Position numbers and translations under genes: made by a program. This document shows, piece by piece, positions 1 through 6,361 of a stretch of 8,385 nucleotides of DNA; position 1 is the first letter of the stretch, and every line of letters begins with the position of its first letter. The stretch covers positions 1 through 8,385 of the forward strand of contig CAIKZV010000374.1 of the NCBI GenBank assembly GCA_903831925.1. Reading direction: 5' to 3'. Under the pieces are notes generated by a model. The model saw nothing but the letters and a program-made list of their open reading frames with translations. It ran no database searches and was not told the DNA's origin. Origin of the DNA: an uncultured Burkholderiales bacterium. GTDB taxonomy: Bacteria; Pseudomonadota; Gammaproteobacteria; Burkholderiales; Burkholderiaceae_E.

Positions 1-2
1 GC

Positions 3-19
3 CGGCGCACGAGGCGCCG
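3..19 (-). terminator. Candidate terminator hairpin after the phosphoesterase gene
   Basis: Read on the minus strand, a perfect 6 bp stem (CGGCGC / GCGCCG) closes a 5-base loop (CTCGT). It lies about 34 bases after the TGA of the phosphoesterase gene, where a transcript terminator would be expected. Any U-tract would fall beyond the left edge of the window and cannot be checked, so this is only a positional inference. In such GC-rich DNA a 6 bp stem also arises by chance. Confidence 0.25.
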
Positions 20-52
20 CCGCTCAGGCTGGGCTCAGTTCACCAATCCTGC

Positions 53-1369
53 TCAGGGCGCGACGCGCGTCCAGGAGAAGGGGCCGAACGAATCTGCCGC
101 ATTCGCATTCGATGCATTCGGATCGACCGTCAGCCTGACGTACTCGAGCTTGGTCGTGCTGCCATGCACACCGACACGACGGAAGTTCGGCACGTTGTAG
201 CTCCAGGGCTGATTCAGATAAGGATCGGTCGCGCCGTTGCCGTAGGTGGTCGGTACCGTCGCGGTCGTGCAAGGGACCGCCGCAGCATTCGCCGCCGGCT
301 CGATCCAGCAGGACGCCCCCTTCACCAGCGGGTTGTCGGTGCGATAGACGTGGAAGTCGCCGTTAAAGAGCAGGACCGGTTTGCCGAACGACAGGGTATT
401 CGTCGCGATCTTGTCGATGAAGGACTTGTACTGATAGATGTGGCTGGTGCTCATGTCGGCAACGTTCGTCGGGACGGTGCCATCAAAGTCCCACATATCG
501 CCCTGTTCGTTGATCACGATGCCGACAACGTTATTGCTCTTTGCTGCAGCAAACGCCGTATCGATCCAGCGAAGATTTGCCGCAGTGCGGTTGGCAATCT
601 CGTTTTTCTGCGCGTCGCTCATGGTCGGCGTGCCGTACCAGATGTCGTTGTCGTTGTTCGAGCCGCCAGGAACGTTGAGCGTCATGAAGAGAACGCCCGA
701 CTGGATGAACCAGACGTTTTCTTTGTATTCAGCGTCTTTGGGGAAGTTCTTGTCGTACTCGAGGCCTTGCGAGTGGACCGCATAAGTACCGCCCCAGGCG
801 TAACCGGGCTTGGTGAAGAAGAGGTCACGCACCAGTTGCAGGTTGGCAATCGGGTCGCCTCCGAAATAGCTGACGAGGTTACCGGTTTGCGGGAAGAGGG
901 TTGGATATTGGGCTTCGGTCACATATTTGATCTGACCGGTCGCCGCGTCGTAGGCACCGCCGTACTGCTTGGTCTTGTGGCAATCGGCCCATTCGTTGTC
1001 GCCCGGCGTGTAGACGACCGGCACCTTGAAGGCCTTCCACTGGGTCGCGATCGTGGTGTCGTACGCCAGGGTGCAGGGCTCCTTGCCCGAATGGAGATCA
1101 CCGGCATGCAGCACGAGAGACACGCCGGTGTCGGCGTTGATCGTATTGATGAAGGCCGGCATCGCGGTGACCTGCGAGGTGTCGGTCGGGCCGGTGCCGT
1201 AGGGCATGTCGCCGACAACCGCCACCACCGACTTGGTCGCGGGCGCAGTGGGCGTGGTGGTTACTGGGGGAGTCGTCGTGGTGGCGGTCGTGCCGCTGTC
1301 GCTGCCGCCGCATCCGGCGAGGGCGGCCGACAGGCCAAGCGCGAGGATTGACACTCTGAAGTTATGCAT
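53..1369 (-). CDS. Calcineurin-like metallophosphoesterase lipoprotein
   Basis: A 438-residue exported protein. Residues 1-20 form a lipoprotein signal ending in the lipobox LAGC, with Cys20 the lipidated residue. Gly follows it, with no Asp at +2, which fits outer-membrane sorting. Residues 27-45 are a Thr/Pro-rich linker. The rest resembles the calcineurin-like phosphoesterase fold: VVGDMPY (Asp54), HAGDLHSG (Asp91), TPGDNEW (Asp124, Asn125) and a late NGDFH (Asp338, His340). The usual first-motif DxH reads D-M-P and the usual GHxH reads GDFH, so the metal site is a variant, and the substrate cannot be read from the sequence. Five cysteines after Cys20 (99, 130, 354, 367 and none unpaired by position beyond these can be assigned) may include periplasmic disulfides. 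The start is supported by AAGAG just upstream on the minus strand (AAGAGCC before ATG). It is divergent from the lipoprotein-porin pair. The family call is solid; the function is unknown. Confidence 0.85.
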   Translation of the reverse strand: MHNFRVSILALGLSAALAGCGGSDSGTTATTTTPPVTTTPTAPATKSVVAVVGDMPYGTGPTDTSQVTAMPAFINTINADTGVSLVLHAGDLHSGKEPCTLAYDTTIATQWKAFKVPVVYTPGDNEWADCHKTKQYGGAYDAATGQIKYVTEAQYPTLFPQTGNLVSYFGGDPIANLQLVRDLFFTKPGYAWGGTYAVHSQGLEYDKNFPKDAEYKENVWFIQSGVLFMTLNVPGGSNNDNDIWYGTPTMSDAQKNEIANRTAANLRWIDTAFAAAKSNNVVGIVINEQGDMWDFDGTVPTNVADMSTSHIYQYKSFIDKIATNTLSFGKPVLLFNGDFHVYRTDNPLVKGASCWIEPAANAAAVPCTTATVPTTYGNGATDPYLNQPWSYNVPNFRRVGVHGSTTKLEYVRLTVDPNASNANAADSFGPFSWTRVAP

Positions 1370-1586
1370 GGCTCTTATTTTCAGTGAGGGTCAGAAAGCC
1401 TTCGAGCTTGTCGTCGAATCAGTGACACCATCGCGACGATAAGATGAATAATCGATGACAACCATCGGCGCTCAGCCCTGACATACCGCCAGCATCACGC
1501 CCCGATATAATCCGGCAAGCCAATCAGTGCCTGCGCATCGTTGCAAGTGCACCGATCTGACCACTCCCTGACTCCCGGAAAATCTC
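1370..1586. promoter_or_regulatory. Divergent intergenic control region
   Basis: This 217 bp gap separates the minus-strand phosphoesterase from the plus-strand lipoprotein gene and must hold both promoters if neither is read through from outside. It is more AT-rich than its flanks around 1437-1465. On the plus strand there is a perfect TATAAT at 1506-1511. On the minus strand I see a TTGTCA-like element near 1456-1462, but no -10 at a proper distance. No RNA gene or convincing small ORF is visible. Confidence 0.45.
1506..1511 (+). promoter_or_regulatory. Candidate -10 box of the lipoprotein-porin unit
   Basis: A perfect TATAAT lies 75 bases before the lipoprotein start codon, which would give a leader of roughly 70 bases. 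The best -35 resemblance, CTGACA at 1478-1483, is 22 bases away, which is longer than the usual 16-18. At 17 bases the hexamer is ATACCG, a poor match. The -10 is therefore good and the -35 is weak or activator-dependent. Confidence 0.4.
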
Positions 1587-2873
1587 ATGAGACGCCGCCT
1601 CGCGCCTGTCATGCCTACTGTGTCGGCGCTGTCGCGGCGAGTCTGTGCGCTGATCGCCGGGGTGAGCACCGCACTGATCACCGGCTGCGCCAGCGGACCG
1701 GCATCGCTGATCGACACCCGTCTGCCCTACAACGAAGCGATCAAGGTGACGAGCGAGCAGCAACTGCTGCTCAACATCGTGCGTCTTCGCTATACCGACA
1801 CGCCAAGCAGCCTCACCGTCGCCAATGTGACCGCACAGTTCGAAATCGTGAAGCAGCTGCAGCTGACGCCCTTTTTTACGGCATCGGGTGCCGAGCCCAA
1901 CCGCAGCTACACCTCGATCCTGCCGCAGGCCGGCATCAGTTATGCCGACCGACCAACCATCAGCCTGGTGCCGATCGACGATGCCGAGTTCACCCGAAAA
2001 CTGTTTACGCCGCTGACGGTCGATGGCGTGCTGTATCTGGCCAAGACCACCTGGCCGATCAGTACCGTCTTCAGGCTCTACCTCGAGAACATCAACTGGG
2101 TGCCGAACGCCGAACTGGCGAGCGGCCCGACACCGCGCCTGGCGCCGCCCTACTCCAGCTTTTTGCGGGGCGTCGAGGCGCTCGGCAAACTTCAGGCCGA
2201 GGGACAGATCGTCTTCGGCACCCAGGAACAATTCGATCCGGTCAACGACGGCATCCCAGCAGCCAAAGTGGATGCCATGGCCGTCATCGAAGCCGCCAAG
2301 AACGGATTCGAATTCAAATTCAACAAAGCCGATGCCAGCGCGACACTGGGCAAGCGGACACGTCATCCGATGCTGTTCATCGATCCGAAAGCACTGGAAA
2401 ATCCGATCACGAAAGAGTTCGTCAGTGCCTTCATGCTCAAGCCAGGCAAGACCCGGTACGAACTGACCGCCGAGGATGTCGAGCCCTTCAGCTCTGCCGA
2501 AGATGCCGCGTTCGAAGTCCTCGACATCGAGCCCCGCTCATTGCTGCAAGCCATGTATTTCATTTCACATGGCGTCGACATTCCGCCCGAGCACACCCAA
2601 TCCGGGATTGCGCGAACAACCTTTGACCGCAATGGCAATGTGTTCGACTGGGCCCCGGTGACAGCCGGGCTGTTTCAGGCGCGCTGGAGCAAGGGCAACT
2701 CGCCGCCGCTCAATGCGCATGTCTCGGTGCGATACCGCGACTACTGGTTCTACATCCCGGGTGACGATCACGACAGCAAGGCCACCTTCTCGCTGCTGAT
2801 GGAACTCTCGCGCCTGGACCTGCAGACCCGCACAGGCGATCGGCCGGTGCTGACGCTGCCGATCGGTCGATAA
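1587..2873 (+). CDS. Uncharacterised lipoprotein upstream of porin
   Basis: A 428-residue protein that I do not recognise as a named family. It begins with an Arg-rich n-region, a hydrophobic stretch (about residues 20-33) and the lipobox ITGC, with Cys34 as the predicted lipidated residue. No Asp follows at +2, which suggests outer-membrane sorting. The mature part is mixed alpha/beta with no further membrane segment. Landmarks are QLLLNIVRLRYTDTPSS near residues 58-75, a run of acidic and aromatic residues in the middle, and the C-terminal YRDYWFYIPGDDHDSKATF region (about 382-400). I see no catalytic motif. The start at 1587 has GGAA six bases upstream; an ATG at 1611 has no ribosome binding site and would shorten the signal. 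The gene precedes an OprB-like porin by 45 bp with no terminator between them, so co-transcription and a shared envelope role are likely. Confidence 0.85.
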   Translation: MRRRLAPVMPTVSALSRRVCALIAGVSTALITGCASGPASLIDTRLPYNEAIKVTSEQQLLLNIVRLRYTDTPSSLTVANVTAQFEIVKQLQLTPFFTASGAEPNRSYTSILPQAGISYADRPTISLVPIDDAEFTRKLFTPLTVDGVLYLAKTTWPISTVFRLYLENINWVPNAELASGPTPRLAPPYSSFLRGVEALGKLQAEGQIVFGTQEQFDPVNDGIPAAKVDAMAVIEAAKNGFEFKFNKADASATLGKRTRHPMLFIDPKALENPITKEFVSAFMLKPGKTRYELTAEDVEPFSSAEDAAFEVLDIEPRSLLQAMYFISHGVDIPPEHTQSGIARTTFDRNGNVFDWAPVTAGLFQARWSKGNSPPLNAHVSVRYRDYWFYIPGDDHDSKATFSLLMELSRLDLQTRTGDRPVLTLPIGR

Positions 2874-2888
2874 TCTTTCGGCCTCATT

Positions 2889-2903
2889 GAAAAAATTTTT
2901 TTC
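2889..2903. other. A6T7 tract between lipoprotein and porin genes
   Basis: The 45 bp gap contains six A followed by seven T (2890-2902), a self-complementary AT tract in otherwise GC-rich DNA. No GC-rich stem precedes it, so it is not a convincing intrinsic terminator. It could act as a bent DNA element, an RNase-accessible spacer or a slippage site, but nothing here decides this. Confidence 0.35.
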
Positions 2904-2918
2904 TTCAGACGAGCCGTC

Positions 2919-4325
2919 ATGGTCCGCATTCTTACGGTTGTTTTTGTCTGGTTGATTGCTTGCCCCGCCATCACTTTCGCCCAGAAGGCCGGATCGGGCG
3001 CAGACCAGATTGCCAGCCTCGGCGAGAAAATCGAAGGCCTGCATACCGAGAGCGAAATTTTCGGATTGCCCGTCAATATTCACGGCCAGACGACCTACAT
3101 CAATCAGCGCTACAACGCCTTCAACTCCCCTTATCAGGGCATGAACAGTTTGTCGCCAGACCGATCGATGAGCTACACCTGGTCGGGCACCTTGTTTTTC
3201 GGCGCTCGCCTTGGAACGAATACCGACCTCTACGTGAACCCGGAAATCGTCTCGGGCGTTCCGTTCTCAGGCCTGGTTGGTCTCGGGGGCTTCACCAACG
3301 GCGAGGCGACCCGGGCACAAGGCGCTACGCCGCACCTTTACTCAGCGCGTGCGTTTGTGCGCCACACGATCAATCAGGGCGGCGGCGAAGAAGTGCTCGA
3401 AAACGACGCCAACCAGATCACGCAGACCATCACCCGCAATCGGATCGTGATTACCGCCGGGCAGTTCGCCACGCTCGACATCTTTGACGACAGCCGCTAC
3501 GCAAAAGACCCCCGGGTTCAGATGATGAACTGGGGCTCGATGACTCACCTTGCCTATGACTATGCGGCCGATGCCAGAGGCTATGGCTGGGGCATCGCGG
3601 CGGAGTGGTACCTGGAAAACTGGACGTTTCGGGCATCTCAGATGACAACGCCAAAGCAGCCGAACGGATTGGCCATTGATCCGGACTTGCTCAACCATTA
3701 CGGGACCCAGATTGAAGCCGAGCGGCGACACCAGATCGCTGATCTGCCCGGCAAGGTCAGCATCCTGGCCTATCGCAACCGCATGATCATGGCCCGTTTC
3801 AGCGATGCAACCGCCTATGTCATTGCCAACCATGCCCAGGGCACCCAGGCGGTCACCAAGGTTCGCAATACCGAGCAAATCAAAACCGGCATCGGCGTCA
3901 ATGCGGAACAAGCCTTTGCGAAGGACGCGGGGGTCTACCTGCGCGCATTCGCTTCTGACGGTCACACCGAAACCATGTCTTTTGCTGAAGCGGACCGGTC
4001 TTTATCGATCGGCATGGGCATGAACGGGGATCGCTGGGGTCGGCCCAAGGACACCGTCGGTGCGGCCGCGCTGATCAATGGCCTGTCTGCAGATCGCAAG
4101 GCGTATTTGCAGGCCGGCGGCATCTCGAATTTTGTCGGCGACTATTTCAGCCCGACTCAGACGATTTCATACAAACCCGAGCAGATCGCCGAGTTCTATT
4201 TCAATGCGCTCGCGACCAGAAATATTTTGGTGGGGATCAACGTCCAGCACATCATCAATCCGGCCTATAACGCTGCACGGGGGCCGGTCAATGTCCTGTC
4301 TTTCAGAGTGCACGCCGAGTTCTGA
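2919..4325 (+). CDS. OprB-like carbohydrate porin
   Basis: A 468-residue outer-membrane beta-barrel of the OprB-like carbohydrate porin type, expected to allow small (sugar-like) solutes across the outer membrane; the true solute is not readable. A signal peptide occupies residues 1-21, with likely cleavage after TFA. An L-I-A-C string at 12-15 resembles a lipobox but lies too early for a barrel. Family-typical segments are HGQTTY (55-60), a Gly-rich stretch with NPE and GVPFSGL (107-120), GQFATLDIFDD (181-191) and YDYAADARGYGWG (213-225). Alternating aromatic and Gly beta-strands continue to a terminal Phe468, the usual signal for BAM-mediated assembly. Only a weak ribosome binding site (GACGAG) precedes the ATG, consistent with translation following the upstream lipoprotein gene. 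A possible terminator follows. Family assignment is confident; substrate is not. Confidence 0.85.
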   Translation: MVRILTVVFVWLIACPAITFAQKAGSGADQIASLGEKIEGLHTESEIFGLPVNIHGQTTYINQRYNAFNSPYQGMNSLSPDRSMSYTWSGTLFFGARLGTNTDLYVNPEIVSGVPFSGLVGLGGFTNGEATRAQGATPHLYSARAFVRHTINQGGGEEVLENDANQITQTITRNRIVITAGQFATLDIFDDSRYAKDPRVQMMNWGSMTHLAYDYAADARGYGWGIAAEWYLENWTFRASQMTTPKQPNGLAIDPDLLNHYGTQIEAERRHQIADLPGKVSILAYRNRMIMARFSDATAYVIANHAQGTQAVTKVRNTEQIKTGIGVNAEQAFAKDAGVYLRAFASDGHTETMSFAEADRSLSIGMGMNGDRWGRPKDTVGAAALINGLSADRKAYLQAGGISNFVGDYFSPTQTISYKPEQIAEFYFNALATRNILVGINVQHIINPAYNAARGPVNVLSFRVHAEF

Positions 4326-4335
4326 ATTCCGGGCC

Positions 4336-4375
4336 AACCCAGCGCTGCCAATACGGCTTGATCCGGGTTTTATTT
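4336..4375 (+). terminator. Possible intrinsic terminator after the porin gene
   Basis: AACCC (4336-4340) can pair with GGGTT (4365-4369), enclosing an inner GCC-AATAC-GGC hairpin (4347-4357), and a T-rich run TTTTATTTC follows. The position 11 bases after the porin stop and the T-run favour a terminator. The stem is interrupted and weak, so I rate it low. Confidence 0.3.
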
Positions 4376-4425
4376 CAGTCAATCGGGCTGGACGACCCAA
4401 GGCGTCTGTCGGTGCGGGTTTCGGG

Positions 4426-4431
4426 TCTAAT
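4426..4431 (+). promoter_or_regulatory. Possible -10 box for the GTP cyclohydrolase-like gene
   Basis: TCTAAT matches the -10 consensus at five of six positions and would start transcription near 4438. That favours the ATG at 4461 over the ATG at 4434. No recognisable -35 lies 16-18 bases upstream, so this is a weak call. Confidence 0.2.
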
Positions 4432-4460
4432 GCATGAAGAAACCGCCACGGACTGACGCC

Positions 4461-5147
4461 ATGCCTGACTCGCAAAACCTCCAGCATGATCCCCTGCACG
4501 ACCCGGTGCGTGAGCATTCGCATGATCACGCCCATGCGCCTGCGCAGCCCGGAATCTGCGGCATTGCACGCACCGGCCCCTTCGATGCGCCGGCCTTCGA
4601 GCGCGCGATCGGCGACATGCTGCGGGCCTGCGGGCTGACCACCGAATCGACCCACATGAGTCGCACTGCCGAGCGCGTACGCGAACTGTGGCAGCGCCGC
4701 CTGCTCGGCGGCTATGACCTCGATCCGGCGGTCGCGCTCGGCGAGGGCTTCGCCGATCCGCGCACTGATCTGATCGTGATCCGCGGCATTGCGGTGCATG
4801 GCATCTGCCCGCACCACCTGGTGCCGTTTCGCGGCGTTGCCCATGTCGGCTATCTGCCGGGCGGACGGCTGCATGGCTTCGGCCGGATCGCGCGGATGGT
4901 CGATGCCATCGGCCACCGCTTCACCTATCAGGAGTGGATGACCCGCGATATCGCCGATGCGCTGGTGACCCACGGGCAGGCCAATGGCGCTGCCTGCGTC
5001 ATCGAAGCCGAGCAGCTGTGCCTGTTGCTGGGTGAAGACCGGCGCGGCGACGAGCGGGTGGTGACCCAGTCGTTTCGCGGCGCCTTTGAACATTCCGACC
5101 GCGACCGCGCCGAATTTTTGCGGGCGATCGCGACACCGGGGCGCTGA
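4461..5147 (+). CDS. GTP cyclohydrolase I-like protein, divergent active site
   Basis: A 228-residue protein of the T-fold GTP cyclohydrolase I (FolE) family, which normally converts GTP to dihydroneopterin triphosphate for folate or pterin synthesis. The zinc ligands are present: Cys116 and His119 in ICPHH (canonical CEHH) and Cys187. The Q157-E158 purine-binding pair in YQEWMT is also kept. Compared with E. coli FolE, the catalytic His179 aligns with Gln185 (AEQLC), phosphate-binding Arg185 with Gly191, and the Ser-Lys pair before the conserved Arg with Gly-Arg (GFGRIAR). The N-terminus is His-rich (His9, 13, 19, 21, 23, 25), which suggests extra metal binding. It may be a paralogue with altered activity rather than the housekeeping enzyme. 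An in-frame ATG at 4434 would add nine residues; I prefer 4461 because GGA lies eight bases before it. It is convergent with the Bug gene. Confidence 0.85.
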   Translation: MPDSQNLQHDPLHDPVREHSHDHAHAPAQPGICGIARTGPFDAPAFERAIGDMLRACGLTTESTHMSRTAERVRELWQRRLLGGYDLDPAVALGEGFADPRTDLIVIRGIAVHGICPHHLVPFRGVAHVGYLPGGRLHGFGRIARMVDAIGHRFTYQEWMTRDIADALVTHGQANGAACVIEAEQLCLLLGEDRRGDERVVTQSFRGAFEHSDRDRAEFLRAIATPGR

Positions 5148-5154
5148 GCAGCGC
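5141..5154. other. Small hairpin in the convergent gap
   Basis: GCGCT-GAGC-AGCGC forms a 5 bp stem with a 4-base loop that includes the TGA of the GTP cyclohydrolase-like gene. It lies between two convergent genes only 15 bp apart, where a bidirectional terminator would be useful. Neither side has a T-tract, so termination here is speculative. Confidence 0.2.
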
Positions 5155-5162
5155 AGGCGCGC

Positions 5163-6149
5163 TTATTCTCCGGCGCGAATATTATTTTCTTTGACGACCT
5201 TGGCCCATTTGACCGACTGCTCATCGATGAACTTGCCGAAGGCCTCGGGCGTTGACGACTCGATATGCATGCCCTGCGCAGCCAGCTTTTCGCGCATCTG
5301 CGGGTCACGCAACAGTTTGGCAACTTCGGCATTCATGCGCGTGATGATCGCCGGCGGTGTCTTGGCAGGCGCCAGGATGCCCCACCAGGCAGTCGCTTCG
5401 AATCCGGGCAGCCCCTGCTCCGAGACGGTCGGGACATTCGGAAGCACCGGATCGCGCTTGGCCGTTGTCACCGCCAGCGGGACCAGCACGCCGCTCTTGA
5501 TGTGCGGTGCAAACAGCGCAATGCTGCCGATGGCCACCGGCACATGGCCGCCGATCGCATCCTGCACCAGCGGACCACCACCCTTGTAGGGCACATGCGT
5601 CGGCGTGAACCCGCCCTGCACGCCCATCGTGGTCATGGCCAGGTTGGCCAGGCTGCCGGAGCCGATGGTGCCGTAGTTGGGCAGTCCGGGCGAGGCCTTG
5701 GCTGCAGCCAGCAACTGGCTGAAGGTTTTCCAGGGCTGACTCGAATGCGCGGTAATGACCATCGCACCGGTGGCAATCAGCATGACCGGCGCCAGATCGT
5801 TGCGGGTATCGAAGGGCAGGTTGGGAATCAGGCTCGGATTGACCGCATGCGAATCGAAGACCAGCACGAAGGTATAGCCGTCAGGGGCCGACTTGGCGAC
5901 CTGACCGGTACCGAGCGAGCCGCCGCCACCGGCGCGGTTCTCGACGATGACCTGCTGCCCGAGCGCCTGCGACAGGCCCGGGGCCAGCTGGCGGGCCAGC
6001 AGGTCGGTGGTGCCGCCCGGCGGAAACGGCGAGACCATCCTGATCGGACGGGTCGGCCAGTTGTCGGACTGTGCACTGGCGGCACTCGGCAACACGATGG
6101 CCGCAGCGCCGATGAGCGCGGCAAGCATTGAACGGACAAAATGGGTCAT
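5163..6149 (-). CDS. Bug-family tripartite tricarboxylate transporter binding protein
   Basis: A 328-residue periplasmic solute-binding protein of the Bug/TctC family (Pfam TctC type), which captures small carboxylates and related compounds for tripartite tricarboxylate transporters. A Sec signal peptide covers residues 1-26, with cleavage after ASA. Family landmarks appear in order: WPTRPIRMVSPFPPGGTTD (31-49), VENRAGGGGSLG (69-80), APDGYTF (88-94), the YKGGGP loop (188-193), the short D-A-I-G-G-H element (197-202) and a late TPPAIITRMN helix (264-273). The open frame extends upstream to 6380, but the start at 6149 is supported by the signal peptide and by GGAG five bases upstream. No TctA or TctB membrane subunit is next to it, which is common for the many orphan Bug genes of Burkholderiales. 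It is divergent from the TauD-like dioxygenase, so the two may share a substrate or regulator; this is inference. Confidence 0.93.
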   Translation of the reverse strand: MTHFVRSMLAALIGAAAIVLPSAASAQSDNWPTRPIRMVSPFPPGGTTDLLARQLAPGLSQALGQQVIVENRAGGGGSLGTGQVAKSAPDGYTFVLVFDSHAVNPSLIPNLPFDTRNDLAPVMLIATGAMVITAHSSQPWKTFSQLLAAAKASPGLPNYGTIGSGSLANLAMTTMGVQGGFTPTHVPYKGGGPLVQDAIGGHVPVAIGSIALFAPHIKSGVLVPLAVTTAKRDPVLPNVPTVSEQGLPGFEATAWWGILAPAKTPPAIITRMNAEVAKLLRDPQMREKLAAQGMHIESSTPEAFGKFIDEQSVKWAKVVKENNIRAGE

Positions 6150-6361
6150 GGCGGCTCCGATGGCTCGGGAATCAGGCTGAAGATTGAGGGTGAAAAGGCA
6201 AGCTGCGCAGTGTAGCCCGAACAAAATACGGATTGCGCGGCTTGACCCTTCCCCCCTCATCGCGAAGAATCGGCCAGATGAATTCAGAGGGCGCGCCGAT
6301 CTGCCGGCATGACCCATCCCTGCGCAAATCCACGCGCCTGCGTTTCGGAGACACCAGCACC
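6150..6361. promoter_or_regulatory. Divergent control region between Bug and dioxygenase genes
   Basis: These 212 bp hold both upstream regions. On the minus strand, GGAG (6155-6158) lies five bases from the Bug start, and a weak TACACT -10-like element occupies 6209-6214 with no good -35. On the plus strand a candidate promoter (6242-6270) and GGAG at 6347-6350 (11 bases from the dioxygenase ATG) are present. I find no clear inverted repeat that would mark a regulator operator, and no regulator gene lies nearby. Confidence 0.5.
6242..6270 (+). promoter_or_regulatory. Candidate sigma70 promoter of the dioxygenase gene
   Basis: TTGACC (6242-6247; five of six to TTGACA) is followed after exactly 17 bases by AAGAAT (6265-6270; four of six to TATAAT). 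Transcription would begin near 6277, leaving a leader of about 85 bases before the dioxygenase ATG. The match is moderate and untested. Confidence 0.4.

Noticed and set aside
22..57. Three GCTCAG copies as a repeat element
   Set aside because: The copies are six bases long, irregularly spaced and in GC-rich DNA; this is well within chance, with no array structure.
164..1351. Plus-strand open frame of 395 codons opposite the phosphoesterase gene
   Set aside because: It is Arg/Val/Gly-rich with no domain resemblance and mirrors the codon bias of the real minus-strand lipoprotein gene; it is an antisense shadow.
1524..2366. Minus-strand open frame of 280 codons opposite the lipoprotein gene
   Set aside because: It is a low-complexity antisense frame; the plus strand carries a signal peptide and lipobox in a longer frame.
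2890..2902. A6T7 tract as an intrinsic terminator of the lipoprotein gene
   Set aside because: There is no GC-rich stem before the T-run, and an AT-only hairpin without a loop would not terminate efficiently.
4167..5093. Minus-strand open frame of 308 codons across the porin end and the cyclohydrolase-like gene
   Set aside because: It spans two clearly real plus-strand genes and the gap between them, and has no family resemblance.
5265..6131. Plus-strand open frame of 288 codons opposite the Bug gene
   Set aside because: It is rich in Arg, His, Gln and Gly with no motif; the Bug protein on the other strand is unambiguous.
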